From the NCBI GenBank assembly GCA_027186245.1, contig CP114490.1, forward strand, positions 2,371,001 to 2,435,000: a DNA stretch of 64,000 nt. Reading direction: 5' to 3'. Positions 12,302 through 24,452 of the stretch are shown here, piece by piece. Position 1 is the first letter of the stretch. Every line of letters starts with the position of its first letter. The stretch is from Coriaria nepalensis. Its lineage: Eukaryota > Streptophyta > Magnoliopsida > Cucurbitales > Coriariaceae. Below the pieces are notes generated by a model. It was not told the origin of the DNA. It was given only the letters and a program-made list of their open reading frames with translations, and searched no databases. The translations under genes were made by a program, and so were the position numbers.

Positions 12302-15300
12302 TCAGCGGAATGTTGTGCTTCGATTCCCAGATGCTGGAAACGCCTGACGTCTTTTTCCTTGTTGCAATTCTCTTGTCCCACCGTCTTTTGGGTCCCCATC
12401 TAGATCTACAGCCAAAGATGGCACTTTTTTCTTACCCCTAGAATTACTTCTACCTGTACTTTCCCCGATAACAACCTCTTTCCTTGCTGCTTCATAGTCG
12501 AATGGATTTAGCTGAAATATCCTGTCGGATTTTTCCCACTTGTCAAGTTCTCTGGCTTTCCTACTTTTGTTAGATGCCTGCAGGCATTCATGGAAGCTTG
12601 ACGATAAATTGGATAATGAGATGGGTTCATCTGAATCAATCTCCACAACAGGACTGGACCCATTCTCCTTGGGTTCATCAGTGGTTTTTGAGTCACCTTC
12701 TATTAGTTTCTCACCTGAGTCATCTTCAATCATAATGATATCATCTAAACTGGAGCCAGGCAAATTAGAGCTGTTGAGTGACTCGGCGACAGGCAGTTCA
12801 GGACGGTGAGGTTCCGAGGCAGTAATGGGCAGTTCTGAGACAGGTTTCTTCAATGGCCCAGGGCTTCCCGAGAATGAGTGGAAGGGTAAGTTCACTGACG
12901 ATCTAATTTGTTCTAGCTTGGTCACTTCTTTGTCCTAAAAAATTTTTTCATTAAAAATGAAGCATCAATATCCCAAAAATCCAAATTCAAACTAACAGTT
13001 AAGCAGGTAAAGGGGGTCTAATTTCATGGAATGGAAACATCCAACCCTTTCCTTTCCTCCAACCTTAACAGGAATTGCATAAATGTCAGATGATTGGGTG
13101 AAATTTGAGATTTTCAGGGAAAAGAGCAGGCTAGGGAAGCATAAAACCAACCTTTTTATCTGTATCTACTTTCCTCTTTGTGGTGGAGGGGTTTCCCAAC
13201 AGGAACCCAAGACCACTGCCAGGCTTTTTCTGTGCTGGTACATTTGCTCCAGCAACCTAAAAAGGGAACAGTCATTCAATTTAGACTAAATTTTTAACAA
13301 AAATAATTATAAAGAAAAAAGGACTCCAAAAAAAAAAAAAAAACCGAAAAGAGTTTATATTGTCAACCTTTGCTGCATGCAACAAAGAGGAATCTGAGGG
13401 GGGATCTCTTCTTTGCCCTGAAGTTGGTTGGCTTCCCAGAGACAGCTCTCTCTTAGAGCTCATCTGTCTGTTCTCATTCTCAATAGCATGCTGAAATCTG
13501 TTTCCTTGTACAACATTTGCAAGTTTAGAGACACTGCATAAAGGTGATGAAGACTCCTCTTTAAATTTGAGAGAAATTGGTGATGGTCCACATGTCCTGC
13601 CATTCAAGGTATTGCCAGTATCACTACTTTTGGTGACATCATTTACGTATTCCAAATTAGTAGGGGCATCAGATAGAATGGTTTCTGAAGAATCATTAAG
13701 CACTAGATTTTCAGTAGGTGCATCCTGTACATTAAAAAGATGGATGTCAATTGGGGATAAAATGGCAATCTCAGATAATTCATATTAGAGAGCAAGTGGG
13801 TCGTACCATTTCCGTACGGGCTTCCTTCAATTGTTCAACAACATCTTCAAATGCATTTGCATTTAGCATAGAGTGTCGAATGATGCTAACAACAGAACCA
13901 AGATTGCGCTCGACATATGGGTGCTTCGATCTCAATACATGGCGTAACTTGCCAGCAGAGACAGGCATCTGCTTGGCTTTAACAATAATAAAATGAAAAT
14001 ACAAAAAGCAAGTCATGATACACGGGCATACACCACAGACATGATTGAAATTAATATGAACTTGAAAATATTTTTCAGTACCGATTTCCAGAAGTGTTTT
14101 ATTTGGCAAAATGTAGCCCGTACTTTCATCCTCCGCACGGGCAACAATATCTCTCCACTCACAGAGACCCTGAAACATATTTTTAAGTCCAAGTTGATCA
14201 AAATGAACACATAAGAGTGGTCAAAAGTAGTTTATTAGTTTGTCATAAAGTTCAATACTAATGCTACACCCCTCCTGAAGCTGGTGTATTTTTTAATTTT
14301 TTTTTTCAATTGCACATGCTTTATGCAATCCAAATAATTTTGAAACATTAAGAAAAAGTTTGGCAACTTACTGCTACAACAGCAAGTTGTTGTGCATTAA
14401 AACCAGCACCTTGCAATCTGCACCAACATAGTTAAAAAATAAATAACTAAAATACTTTACAACTAATGCTTCTAAGCAAGTTTTGAAACCAAGGCGAAAT
14501 TATACAAATCAAGCAGAGCTGAGGTACCAAGAAAACTAACCCATATATAAAAAGATATGACTCTTCAGTCATCAGCTCTTTCTCATAAAGATGCATGCAT
14601 ATACCATAACTGCGTTTGTAAACCTGTGAGAGAAAAAGGAAAGCTTCAACAAAAAGGTAAAAATAGTGGCAAGGGGCATTCATTGCAGATTTGAAGCAGT
14701 AAATGGCAAAAAAATAAAATTTCTAGCTTCGGAGAGTTAAATGGAAAAATGGTCAATAAGTGGAGAAAAATGTTTCTTTAGTGCAAAAACATGAGGTTAA
14801 TGTAATACTCTCCATTAATTAACAGCAATGGATTTGCTGGAAGGCTAGACTGTAATGTAACATAGAAAATACCAGCGCAAAAGATAAAACTGTAGTACTT
14901 AAACTGAAACATCAGGGAAGCTAGAACCATAGGTAAACTACATGGTAAGAAACTGCAATTAACTCAAAATGCAGAACAGAAAGTGCATGAAATAACAGAG
15001 ATTTTATGACTGAGAGAGATTATACCTCTACCAGAGGAGCATCAGAATCCTCGGACTCTTTGGGCATTGAAGATAACTCAATCCTCATTAAATCATACAT
15101 ATACAACAGAAAATGTGTATCTTCTCTAGCATATCTGCCATCACAATACATCTCCTTTAGATAATGTGGTGATTAAACCCTTGATATCTAGGAACACAAC
15201 AATACAGTAATATCCATGAGAATGCAATCTCCAAGAGTAAAAGGCATTTAAACCTGATCATTTCCTCAGGAAGCGGCCGTAATCTCCAATCAGCATTCTG

Positions 15301-17920
15301 GTACCTGTAAGGGATAGTCAAACAGCATGAAAACATGTATAAGCTACACAAATACATAGCCAAATATATAGAGAAACTTACTCTTTGTTAGCAGTAACTC
15401 CACAATAGTGATGTAAGAGATACTCCAGGCTATTTCGCTCCCGCATTAATACCCTAGAAGCCTGATAGCAATTACGTAAATAGACAGAGAAAGGTTAACA
15501 TATAGCAGCAAAAATTATTGTGCAATATAACACCAAAATTATGTCCCGCAAGAAAAAGAATGAGATTCATAAACTATCACAAAGCAGAGTGCAAGAACCA
15601 ACGAAGAGAAAAACAAACATTAACTATACAGAATAACCAGTTATGCAAGAACCAACGAAGAGAAAAAAAAACATCAAACATAAATATCATTAAAACACCT
15701 GGCCAGTGTCGAACAAGTTGCAAACATAAATCCCAAAGTCTCGTTGAAGCCATATAATATCACGATCTGCTCCATGCATAACCTATTGAGCATAATTATT
15801 AAAACAACATGCTACTTTAATACAAATCTAACAGAGAACACCCAAAATATCACCTTTTTCTTGGTAGGGTCCTTGAAAACTTCTCTCAGATATGGGCCAA
15901 TGTAAACTCTGAGCTTCAAAGTATCTACAATAAAATCTTCAGTTCTGGTGGAGATTTGCATCAAGCAGGTCAATCCTTGGAAAGATCGATATTGATTGTG
16001 CTCCAAATCGACCTAGAGAGTTAGAATCAAACTCACTATAAATGCCATGAAAGGGGGGGGTGGGGGGGGGAGGAACAACAATCTCATCCCCACCATCTTT
16101 CCAGGTAAACCTCAACAACAAGTAATCATCAAAGTATTACTGATGAAGTTACAAATAACAAGATGAATTAGGTGTAAGCAAATGACTAAAAGCATTTTAA
16201 CAGCAAAGCAAATAGTAGTCTTGCAGCAGCATGCAACCTCTGATGCATATAATATACACACAGGGAAACGATAGGTAAAATGTTTGGTACAAGTAAGTTT
16301 AAATGCCACTAGTTATGAGAGGGCAAGGTTCTGGGACCAAGACAATGGCCAGATGATTAAGCAAGTTAAGTCAGAGCGTGTAGAACATCCATGGTACACT
16401 ATATGCATGGAAATACATGCTCTTCTCTTTGACTTGCAATCACACACCTAAACTGCATGTTATATTTCTCTCAAGTTTCATGTGCAACTTCTAGGCTAAA
16501 ATCAAAATCTAAGAACAGATGCAATTTCTAATCACAAGGAAAAGCAAACATAGCACAGCTTAACCATGCAGGAATATCAATTTACATCATAACAAATAAT
16601 TGTACTAGATACTTACAGCAAATTCTTTCACACCATGCAATTTATTAGCTAGTTCCTTCAAATCTTTGACTTCCTCCACAAGCTTGAATTGGGTACACTC
16701 TATCGAGGGCGGAACTGCAGGCTGAAGATCTGCAGTATCTTTATCAACAAAATCCATGACAGAGAGCTCTTCCTACAAACAATTAAATTTGTAGTAAGAA
16801 AAGAAAGACCCAAGATTTACTTACAGGTAAAGGCCTTTACAATTGGTGGCTTGAAAATAAACTTCTGTTTTCATTGTTAATCAGCTATGTATAAATGTTT
16901 CCATATACTTGGCAAATTCTTTAGAACATATATTCTTGCAACAAAAAAGTGTGGAATCTATGACAAAATATATTTTATACCGAACCAAAAGATTTGACTA
17001 CAGCTTGTCTCCCATTACAGCTCAAAATTCTTCACTACAGCTCGTAGATGGAAAATAAGAAAAGAACACTTTTTTTTAACAATTAGCATTCCTCCATCAA
17101 TATATGTAACTCCAAACTCTCAGTCTTTTAAGAAGAAAATTGGCTCTAACATTTTTATCGCAAATTGAAGTTTGAATGAATAAAATTTACAACAAAAGGT
17201 TGGGTGTAAACTAACCAGGGGATGAATAAACCTCAGGCCATCCTCACTTCTTTTCAACCAGACATGCTCGAATGGCTGATTAGAATTATTGACTAGAATA
17301 TTAAACTCGTCCTGAGGCCTCCTAATTGTTGGTATATGGAAAGGCACTTTTGGTTTCACCCCATTGCTTCTCTTATCTTTGGTAGCGACCTTCACTCCTG
17401 AAACCTGACCTGACGATTCTTGCCCCTCCTCTTTCCCACTTTCCGAGTCCTTCACCATCTGACTCAACGCCTTCTTCTTCTTCTTACCGATAACCAACTG
17501 GAATCCATCTTCTGTATCCTCCGGCAAACACACTGCCCTACTACTCTCCTCCTCTTCCTTCCTAATCTTCTTGAACTCATCCAACGACGTATCGAGCCGT
17601 TCAAAAACCTCATCGTTGATATTAACTAACCAATCATAAGCTTCTTCCATATCTTCCGGCAAAGCCATCTCCTTTCCCCATATATGCGCAGAAGAGCCTA
17701 TCTTTCCAAGCATCGACTGCGATTTCCTCTCGATTTCTCGAGCTGGCACTCTGAATTCATCGAAGTTGGAGTAGAAGTGGAAGTCCTTACCAGACGGAAT
17801 GCCACGAGAAGAACTCGCGAGTTTCGACACAGAAGAAGCCAGAGGTCCGCTCGTTAGGGCTTGTAGCGTCTGAGCCTTCTCAGCTTGTGATTGCTCTATG
17901 TTCATGGCTTCGTGACTCAT
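12302..17920 (-). CDS. RRP6-like nuclear exosome 3'-5' exonuclease (RRP6L2 type)
   Basis: Fourteen minus-strand exons: 17920-17216, 16772-16617, 16012-15854, 15782-15699, 15461-15382, 15304-15254, 15134-15026, 14623-14541, 14417-14372, 14169-14082, 13976-13807, 13724-13368, 13256-13152 and 12934-12302. They total 2,826 nt and 941 residues without a frame break. The enzyme is the DEDD-Y nuclease (EXOSC10/RRP6) that trims and degrades RNA with the nuclear exosome. An N-terminal PMC2NT-like region is followed by the nuclease motifs: FAVDLEHNQ (exons 2-3 join), [14 protein letters not shown] (exon 4) and [11 protein letters not shown] (exons 6-7 join). An HRDC domain follows (residues about 460-600, [15 protein letters not shown] to [12 protein letters not shown]). 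The last third is polar and basic, as in plant RRP6L2, and probably directs nuclear location. Confidence 0.93.
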
Positions 17921-18322
17921 TCTGGAGAGAGAAAGATTGATCAGTAGTGTATCTGAAAGGGTTTAGGGTTAGGGTTTATGAGCGTTCGTCATTAGCAGAG
18001 GGCTAGAAGCTGCTTTCCGGTTTACAGTTGAGAAGAAAGATGCTGCACCTGCATATACGTGCGAAGAACAGTTGCATGAGAGAGCCCAGATCACGTGATA
18101 GGCTTCCAAAGGCACGTGTGAGATCGAAAATCAAAATTTGGATGTAAATACTAGTAATATGCAAATCATGGGGCATAAATTATTATTTTTAATCTTCAGA
18201 GGTAAATATGAAACAATTATGGTGTAAAATATAATTTCCCCAAATTAAAATTTGCTTGCTTTGTCCACTATTTTAACTTCGCTGCCATCTCCCCCTCCCT
18301 CTCAGAAGTCAGGCCTCTGACG
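17921..18322. promoter_or_regulatory. Divergent promoter region, RRP6-like / FIP2-like
   Basis: The 402 bp separate two divergent start codons. GGGTTTAGGGTTAGGGTTT at about 17958-17976 is an interstitial telomere-type motif (telo-box on the opposite strand), frequent in promoters of plant ribosome-biogenesis and RNA-processing genes, which suits the RRP6-like gene. Confidence 0.6.
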
Positions 18323-19601
18323 ATGATGAAAGGTTCCGCTCCCTCTTCTCTGGTTCGCCTCAACATCGGTCCGCTTCTCTCACTCTCTCTCTCTCTTCCA
18401 TTCACTCTCATTACGTGTTAATTTAGCTCTACAATTCTTTCTGTTTGGTTCATGAGAAAAAGAAATTTACATACACTATCGACTTCTTCTTTTCTACTCC
18501 ACGGTTGAAACGCAGGGAAATTGATGAAATATTAATTGTGTGAAGCTTGCAGGAGGTGATAAATTCTGCACTACAATCAACACATTGACTCGGCGTGAAC
18601 CTGATTCGATGATTGCTGCCATGTTTAGTGGCCGCCCTACTGTTTTCCGGGATTATGGAAAGGTAGAGCGTTGTGTTTTATTGTTTTCTGAACCAGGATT
18701 TGGATTCTTCATAAGGTTAGAGATGAAAATTAAGCTGTAATTTTGTGTTTGTGGACCATGTAATACTTAAAACGTGCATCTTACTATAGTGTTGAGGTAA
18801 TGTTAATTGAAATCTTTTTTCTCGTAGAGAGATTGTTTATGCTTGTTTATGTATGAGTTCTTTTGTAGGACATCAGTTATTTCTAGGATGCAGAAATTAA
18901 AATTAGCCTTTTTTTATAGTACAAGTTTCTTGCAGGAATATGTGTTTGTGGACCGGGATGGGTGTCATTTTCGGTATATTCTCAATTGGTTTAGAGATGG
19001 AACTCACTATGCACAACTTCTGAGGGAGGCAGAGTACTATCAGTTGCTTGTGAATCGCACTTTCTTCAAGCTTATTATTTCAGTTCATCTTTGTCATAAG
19101 TTTTCTCGTTATGCCAGTTCATGTGTTTACGGAAGGATTTGTCATCTCTTTTTAGAGGAGGATAAAATTTTATAATTTCAATTTCAGGGTCTCATAGATG
19201 GAATTAACTTTGCTATAAATAGGAAGAAGGAAGATGAGGATTTCGATTCTGAATTGATGCGTACTGACATAATCAAGTGTATACAGTCTGAAAAAGTTAG
19301 ACTACGAGGGGTTAAATCCCTATGGCATTGATCTCTCTAATAAGCTGGTATGTTTCCTATTTCTTTGCATGAGAGGGATTAGGTACATGGATTTGTTTTC
19401 TAGTCCACTGAACTCTCATCACCAATATGTAGTTCACTGAATTCCAATTATTGCCTATATCTCCAATATGCAGTCCACTAAACTTCTTCTAAGGCAGTTA
19501 ATATTTCTACTTTACAGGACCTATCATATGTGGACTTCAGTTATGCTTGTCCTAAAAATGTGTTCTTCTCTCTTGCAAGCCTCCAATGTGCTAAATTCCG
19601 G
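18323..19601 (+). pseudogene. FIP2-like BTB/pentapeptide gene, frameshifted and cut short
   Basis: Exon-like blocks 18323-18368, 18553-18662, 18936-19049, 19188-19347 and 19518-19601 encode a BTB/POZ (KCTD-type) protein like Arabidopsis FIP2: GGDKFCTTINTLTRREPDSM, YVFVDRDGCHFRYILNWFRDG, REAEYYQLLGLIDGI and DIIKCIQSEKVRLRGV. Three faults are visible. About eight residues normally found between RDG and LLREAEYY are missing. An extra A near 19312 shifts the frame to a stop at 19331. After 19601 the pentapeptide-repeat half of the protein is absent, although the last block (SYVDFSYACPKNVFF) is its beginning. The start, splice sites and BTB core are otherwise well kept, so a short BTB-only product of about 140 residues is possible. 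Confidence 0.85.
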
Positions 19602-20320
19602 GTATGGTTTCTTATATTACTAACTTTTATATTAAAGTCCTTACTTAGAAGTGTAATGTCTACGATAAGAAGCTGCTTTAAGTAAAGTAAAGTAAAGTGG
19701 TCCGAGATATAAGATCCTGTGAATTTTGTTGTTTCTGATACAAAGGACTAGTGTTTTGTATTTGTTGTTTGGATGTTCGGAAAATCTATTGTAGTTCCGT
19801 CACTTAACTTGATCTCTTTATGTTAATTTGTACGGGGCAAAGCTGTTTGGTGCAAATTTGCATGGAGCAATCAGGCCAAGAAATGGTGTATAGAGTTCTG
19901 GAAAAATCACTCTTTAATCGTGATTTTCTTCTTCCTTCCTCTCCTATTCAGTTTCCATCTCTAAATATGTACCTCTTCTGAGATATGTCTGCAAGTGGGA
20001 CATGTTAGAAATCAAAATCATGTTGTCTTTTTTTTTTGTCCCTTGTTTTTTTACTACACAGCAGCGTCTTATTAATAAATTTTGCCTCTTGTATCTGTGA
20101 CATTAATTAGAAATTTAATCATATTATTTAAAATCTTAACCATTTATCCATAACTTAATTCACGAACATCCACAAGTATGTCTACCAAAAAAAGGTATTG
20201 CTCAATAAATAATTATACCCTTTCGCCAAAATAAAAATTAAAAAAAAATTAATTAATTAACTAACTATACCCTCGTTAACCCTGTAAACCGACGTCGTTT
20301 CGCATGATAAAGAGTAAAAG
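19602..20320. other. Spacer, no gene seen
   Basis: No pentapeptide repeats continuing the FIP2-like gene and no other coding signal were found. The end of this interval leads into the DIM1/YLS8 promoter. Confidence 0.55.
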
Positions 20321-20410
20321 ACAAAACTCTCTTCTCGTTCTTTAAACGCAACAAAACTCTCTTCTCGTTCTTTAAACGCAACAAAACTCTCTTCTCGTTC
20401 TTTAAACGCA
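20321..20410. repeat. Three exact 30-bp tandem copies upstream of DIM1/YLS8
   Basis: The unit begins ACAAAACTCTCTTCTCG and ends TTCTTTAAACGCA. Copies lie at 20321-20350, 20351-20380 and 20381-20410 with no difference between them. They sit just before the probable transcription start and 5' UTR of the DIM1/YLS8 gene, in its core promoter or leader. Confidence 0.95.
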
Positions 20411-20514
20411 ACTACTACTACTCCCCCTTCCCTTGGATTATATTTCTTTCTCACTCCCCATCCCATTCTTCCCTGCCGGAGACGAAGCAGCCGCAAAGCT
20501 CCTGACAGAAACAG

Positions 20515-21087
20515 GTCTGAATCTTTTCTTTTTCTGCATTTTTTTTTCTTCAAATTTTACTTTCACTTCCAATTTATCTTCATAATTGTCGACGGTCTTT
20601 TTTGGTTCCCCTTTTTCTTGATTTTTATGCTGTTGTCTATTACCTGCTCCAAAACTGATGGATTCGTTATTGTATTTCACGACGTTATATTTTTGGATTT
20701 CCTCATATGTTAGAGCTGATCAGAGATTCAGAGAGAGGATTGAACAATTGGAAGCAGCCTAGGGTTTTCTGAGTTTTAACAAAATTTCAAATTACTTGTT
20801 TTTCAATCAGGTTTCCATTGATCCCGATTTCTGCTAAGTTACTGAGTTATTCTGGAGAAAGCAATAGACCCATTAACATTCTCTGATTAGTTGCTACTCA
20901 CGAATCGATTGAGTCGTTGACATAAGCTTTCCCACTGGCGTTAGCTATTTTGTTTTAGGGTTTTTTTTTTTTTTCTTACTTCATTTTTGGGGGGGGGGGG
21001 GGGGTCAATGAGGATTATTTATTTTTTTATTTGTTTCATGATAGTAAATGGGACTTTGGCTTAAGGAATTGAAGTTTCGTAAACAGG
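20515..21087 (+). other. Probable 5' UTR intron of DIM1/YLS8
   Basis: A GTCTGA donor follows GACAGAAACAG near 20515, and a CAG acceptor lies near 21087, 21 bases before the start codon. Inside are a T run and a 16-base G run (20989-21004). A leader intron is common for highly expressed plant genes. The exact donor is inferred. Confidence 0.45.
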
Positions 21088-21107
21088 TTTAGCAACAGAG
21101 TAGAAAG

Positions 21108-22364
21108 ATGTCATACCTCTTACCACATCTACACTCAGGATGGGCAGTGGATCAGGCCATCCTTGCTGAAGAGGAACGTCTTGTTGTCATCCGGTTTGGT
21201 CACGACTGGGATGAGACTTGCATGCAGGTTTTTTCTCTTCTCTTCTTTTCTGTTTTAATTCTTTTTATGTTTTCTGCTTCAAAATTTACCTCTTTTGCTG
21301 GTGCTTGATAGTATTGATAAGGGGTATAATATTTGATTAATTTCAATACTGCTCACTTTCATTTACCGTTTTTCTTCTGCCATTCATAGCCCTCCGTCGA
21401 GCATATGGATTAATGTTTTTCCTGAATTTTCTCTATTTCTTTGATATTGCAGCTTATTTGATGGTAGTGTATCTATCTTCCTTCTGCTAGCTTCTCTTAG
21501 TCATTTGACAATGGCTTACAATTGAAGTAGAAATCAGTTTTTAATTATGTTTTTGAAGATATTTATGTTTAAGAAACTTAGAAGTACTCTTAAGGGAGTT
21601 AAATTGTGTGATCTCTTATTAAAATATAATTCTATAAAAATTTCCAGTCTGAGTCCGAGTCTACTAACACTATTCCGAACATGGTATTGTACTTTCTACT
21701 CAAAAAACCCTCACCTACTAATCCGTCATGAAACAAACACATTGTTACAATTACCACTGACCACTGACCAATTTAGTCAAATCAATTCGATTTAGTCTTA
21801 TTTGGTCCAATTCTGTGATTCTAGTATCAGTAAATGCAAATTGAGAACATGTGGCTGTTTATAATCATGAAACATTACAATGTGCTGGTCGCTTGATTTA
21901 TTGTTTGTATGATCTCACTACCATTAGTTAATCAACTATTATACCAGTTCACTGCTTCTATATTATGCAATAGTTACTTAGCTTTGTACGATAAGCTTAA
22001 AAAAAAAATTACTATGAGGTGGTTGTGTCATTGAACTTCCTCGTGTTCTTCTTAGATGGATGAGGTGCTGGCATCAGTTGCTGAAACAATAAAGAACTTT
22101 GCTGTGATATATCTTGTGGACATAACAGAGGTGCCTGATTTCAACACAATGTATGAGCTCTACGATCCTTCCACGGTCATGTTCTTCTTCAGGAACAAGC
22201 ACATCATGATTGATCTCGGCACCGGAAACAACAACAAGATCAACTGGGCACTCAAGGACAAGCAAGAGTTCATCGATATCATCGAGACCGTCTACCGTGG
22301 GGCCCGCAAGGGACGTGGTCTAGTCATTGCACCCAAGGATTACTCCACCAAGTATCGTTACTAA
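21108..22364 (+). CDS. YLS8: DIM1/YLS8, U5 snRNP 15 kDa thioredoxin-fold protein
   Basis: Two exons, 21108-21227 and 22056-22364, give 142 residues, exactly the usual length of this almost invariant family (DIB1 in yeast, TXNL4A in animals). The protein is part of the U4/U6.U5 tri-snRNP and is needed for pre-mRNA splicing in the nucleus. The thioredoxin-like fold shows as MSYLLPHLHSGWAVDQAI, VVIRFGHDWDETCMQMDEVL, YLVDITEVPDFNTMYELYD and the basic end ending in STKYRY. The active-site CxxC of true thioredoxins is absent, as in all family members. The intron after the CMQ codons is 828 bp. Confidence 0.98.
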
Positions 22365-22694
22365 GTTCTCTCAGTGTATCGTGATCGATATTATGATATC
22401 TTTCTTTTGAGAATGGAAACTCGCAACCGTATACTCGTAAGTGTGAATCGAAAAAGAAATTATATTTCTTAATCAAACCAAACCAGTGATCATCATCAGA
22501 TGAATGTTTGCGGACTTTGTAAATTTAAATACATATATATTGGTTTTAATAGCATCAATCTTATCCATTAAGTTCAGTTGCAACTTGCAACTGTACAGCG
22601 ATCGCATTATCAGCGAAGAAAAAGACAGAGAAAGATAACTTGGTAAGAGGATAAAGGGTGTTCGGGTTCCGTTCATGTGGATGTAGGGATGGGT

Positions 22695-22994
22695 GTCGGC
22701 AATAAACGGACTACAGTGAATTGACCATCACATTCCCCCTAGTCTCGGCAAGGCAAGGAGACCGTACGATACAATCACGTATCAACACGTGGCATATAAA
22801 TATCATCATCATCAGCCCTACCCTTTAAAAAATATCATTTAATTTATTTAAATAATTTGAGTTATTAATTTTTCATTTTGGACTTATCCAGAATCACGGA
22901 TTTATTTTCTCTAAAACAGTATGCCGCGCCACGTAGGCGTTATCACAGTGGCATTTACGGAAGTTCGGACAAAATATGACGCACTATAAATAAG
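22695..22994 (+). promoter_or_regulatory. Dehydrin promoter: DRE/CRT core, ABRE/G-box, TATA box
   Basis: GTCGGC at 22695-22700 is the reverse complement of the DRE/CRT element GCCGAC bound by DREB/CBF factors. CACGTGGC at 22786-22793 is a G-box/ABRE. GCCACGTAGG near 22928 has a second ACGT core. TATAAATAA at 22985-22993 is about 95 bases before the dehydrin ATG. This order is typical of genes induced by cold, drought and abscisic acid. Function is inferred from the motifs alone. Confidence 0.75.
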
Positions 22995-23086
22995 ACCCGA
23001 AGCGAGCTTTTCGTTACTTTCCTCCACTGATCAGTTATATTTTGTCATTTCCAGTTTCGAAGAGAGGAAAGAGCGATCATTCAGCG

Positions 23087-23377
23087 ATGGCAGGAATCAT
23101 CAACAAGATCCAGGAAACTCTCCACATGGGAGGAGACAAGAAAGACGAGCACAAGGTAGAACAACACCATGGCGATGCTCACCACAAGAATACTGAACAG
23201 CATCACAGCGGCGCTGCTGATCACAAGGAAGGAGGCATCGTTGACAAGATCAAGGACAAGATCCATGGAGATCACAGCACGGAGAACAAGGACGGGAAGA
23301 AGAAGAAGAAGGACAAGAAGAAGAAAGAAGGCCATGAGCATGAAGGCCACAGCAGCAGCAGCAGCGACAGCGATTAG
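23087..23377 (+). CDS. KS-type dehydrin (HIRD11-like)
   Basis: Single exon, 96 residues. The start at 23087 is preferred over the in-frame ATG at 23042, because MAGIINKI is the family start. Dehydrins are disordered stress proteins that protect membranes and enzymes; the KS group also binds metal ions through histidines. Order: N-terminal helix-forming segment (residues 1-16), a His-rich middle (about eleven His between 22 and 46), one K-segment variant KEGGIVDKIKDKIHG (47-61), a lysine tract (71-80), and a C-terminal S-segment HSSSSSDSD (88-96) after the lysines, the reverse of the order in SKn dehydrins. The S-tract is a likely CK2 phosphorylation site. The upstream DRE and ABRE motifs fit stress induction. 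Confidence 0.95.
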   Translation: MAGIINKIQETLHMGGDKKDEHKVEQHHGDAHHKNTEQHHSGAADHKEGGIVDKIKDKIHGDHSTENKDGKKKKKDKKKKEGHEHEGHSSSSSDSD

Positions 23378-24452
23378 ATCTGGTACGGTTAATAACAGAT
23401 CTCGTCTCAGATCTCTACTCCAGGCTTGTTACTTGTTAGTTTGGTTGAGAATTTTCCTTTCCGTTTTCTCAGGAAAATCTGTATTTATTTATGATTAATG
23501 GCTGCTGATTGTGTCTTTGGTTTTGATTTCTGTTGCAGGTGGATTTTTGCACTGAAATGAACTCTGCTCGATCTGTTGTTTCATTTTGATGCAGAGTCTG
23601 GGAATAAAATAGTTGTGTTTTTTCCTGCCTGGTTTTTTGTATTTTGGTAATTACAAAAGAGTAGGCTGCTTCTTAATCAGTGTGAGAGCGCCATGTATGT
23701 AGAAAAATGGATTAACGAGGATATTCATCTAACTATATAGTTAATGTTTTCCTTCTTTTTTTTGGCCTTTTCTATGTTTCTTCGATCGAAATTTATCATT
23801 TACCGATACATCTACTACCTTCACATTTTAATGTCTAATATCAATATTATAATGATTCATTTTCTTCGATCCAAAAAAGAAAACTAAAAATTAAAAGATC
23901 TTCGTTTACATTTCTGTTTTCTCATATTTCACTTAAAAGCCCATAAGAAAAATACACCCTGAAAAGCAAGGATAAAATAAGCCTACAACAACAACAAATT
24001 CGGGCTTCTGAGCCCAAAAAGTTGGCGCTTGGTTTGGGCTTCTTTGCAGTGGACCGAAAGGTATTTGGGTCAAAAGCAATCAACCTTCTGCCCTCCAGCC
24101 CATGCTGAAAGAAACTACAGGCATTTTTAATCACCGAGTGATTTTGCTCCACCAGAAGGAGACATACTGCTGACACATACGTACACAAGTTTTTGTTATC
24201 TTTAATTAATGCTTTTGCCATAAACGAGGTGCTGCCTGTAAGGTTTGAAACTGGAAAAGTTCAATCCATAGAAATTTTAGATAAGTTCAGGTTATTTTCG
24301 CTAATATCAATTACTTTACAATCACAGATATCGATTTCACAGGGATCACATATACATAATTATGATTGATTGAATGATCTATTTGGATAAAGCTAAGATA
24401 TATATATGTATATATATACATATATACAATTCATGCTTTTGATTTGATAGTG
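23378..24452. other. Dehydrin 3' UTR and spacer
   Basis: The first 250 bases are the probable 3' UTR. Beyond it are AT-rich spacer and a TATATATGTATATATATACA tract near 24402. No gene was recognised. Confidence 0.55.

Noticed and set aside
12540..12809. Plus-strand frame of 89 codons
   Set aside because: Antisense to the last exon of the RRP6-like gene, whose frame and homology are clear.
20257..20680. Two minus-strand frames with repeated FVAFKEREES
   Set aside because: The repeat reflects the 30-bp DNA triplication in the DIM1/YLS8 leader; there is no independent sign of a gene.
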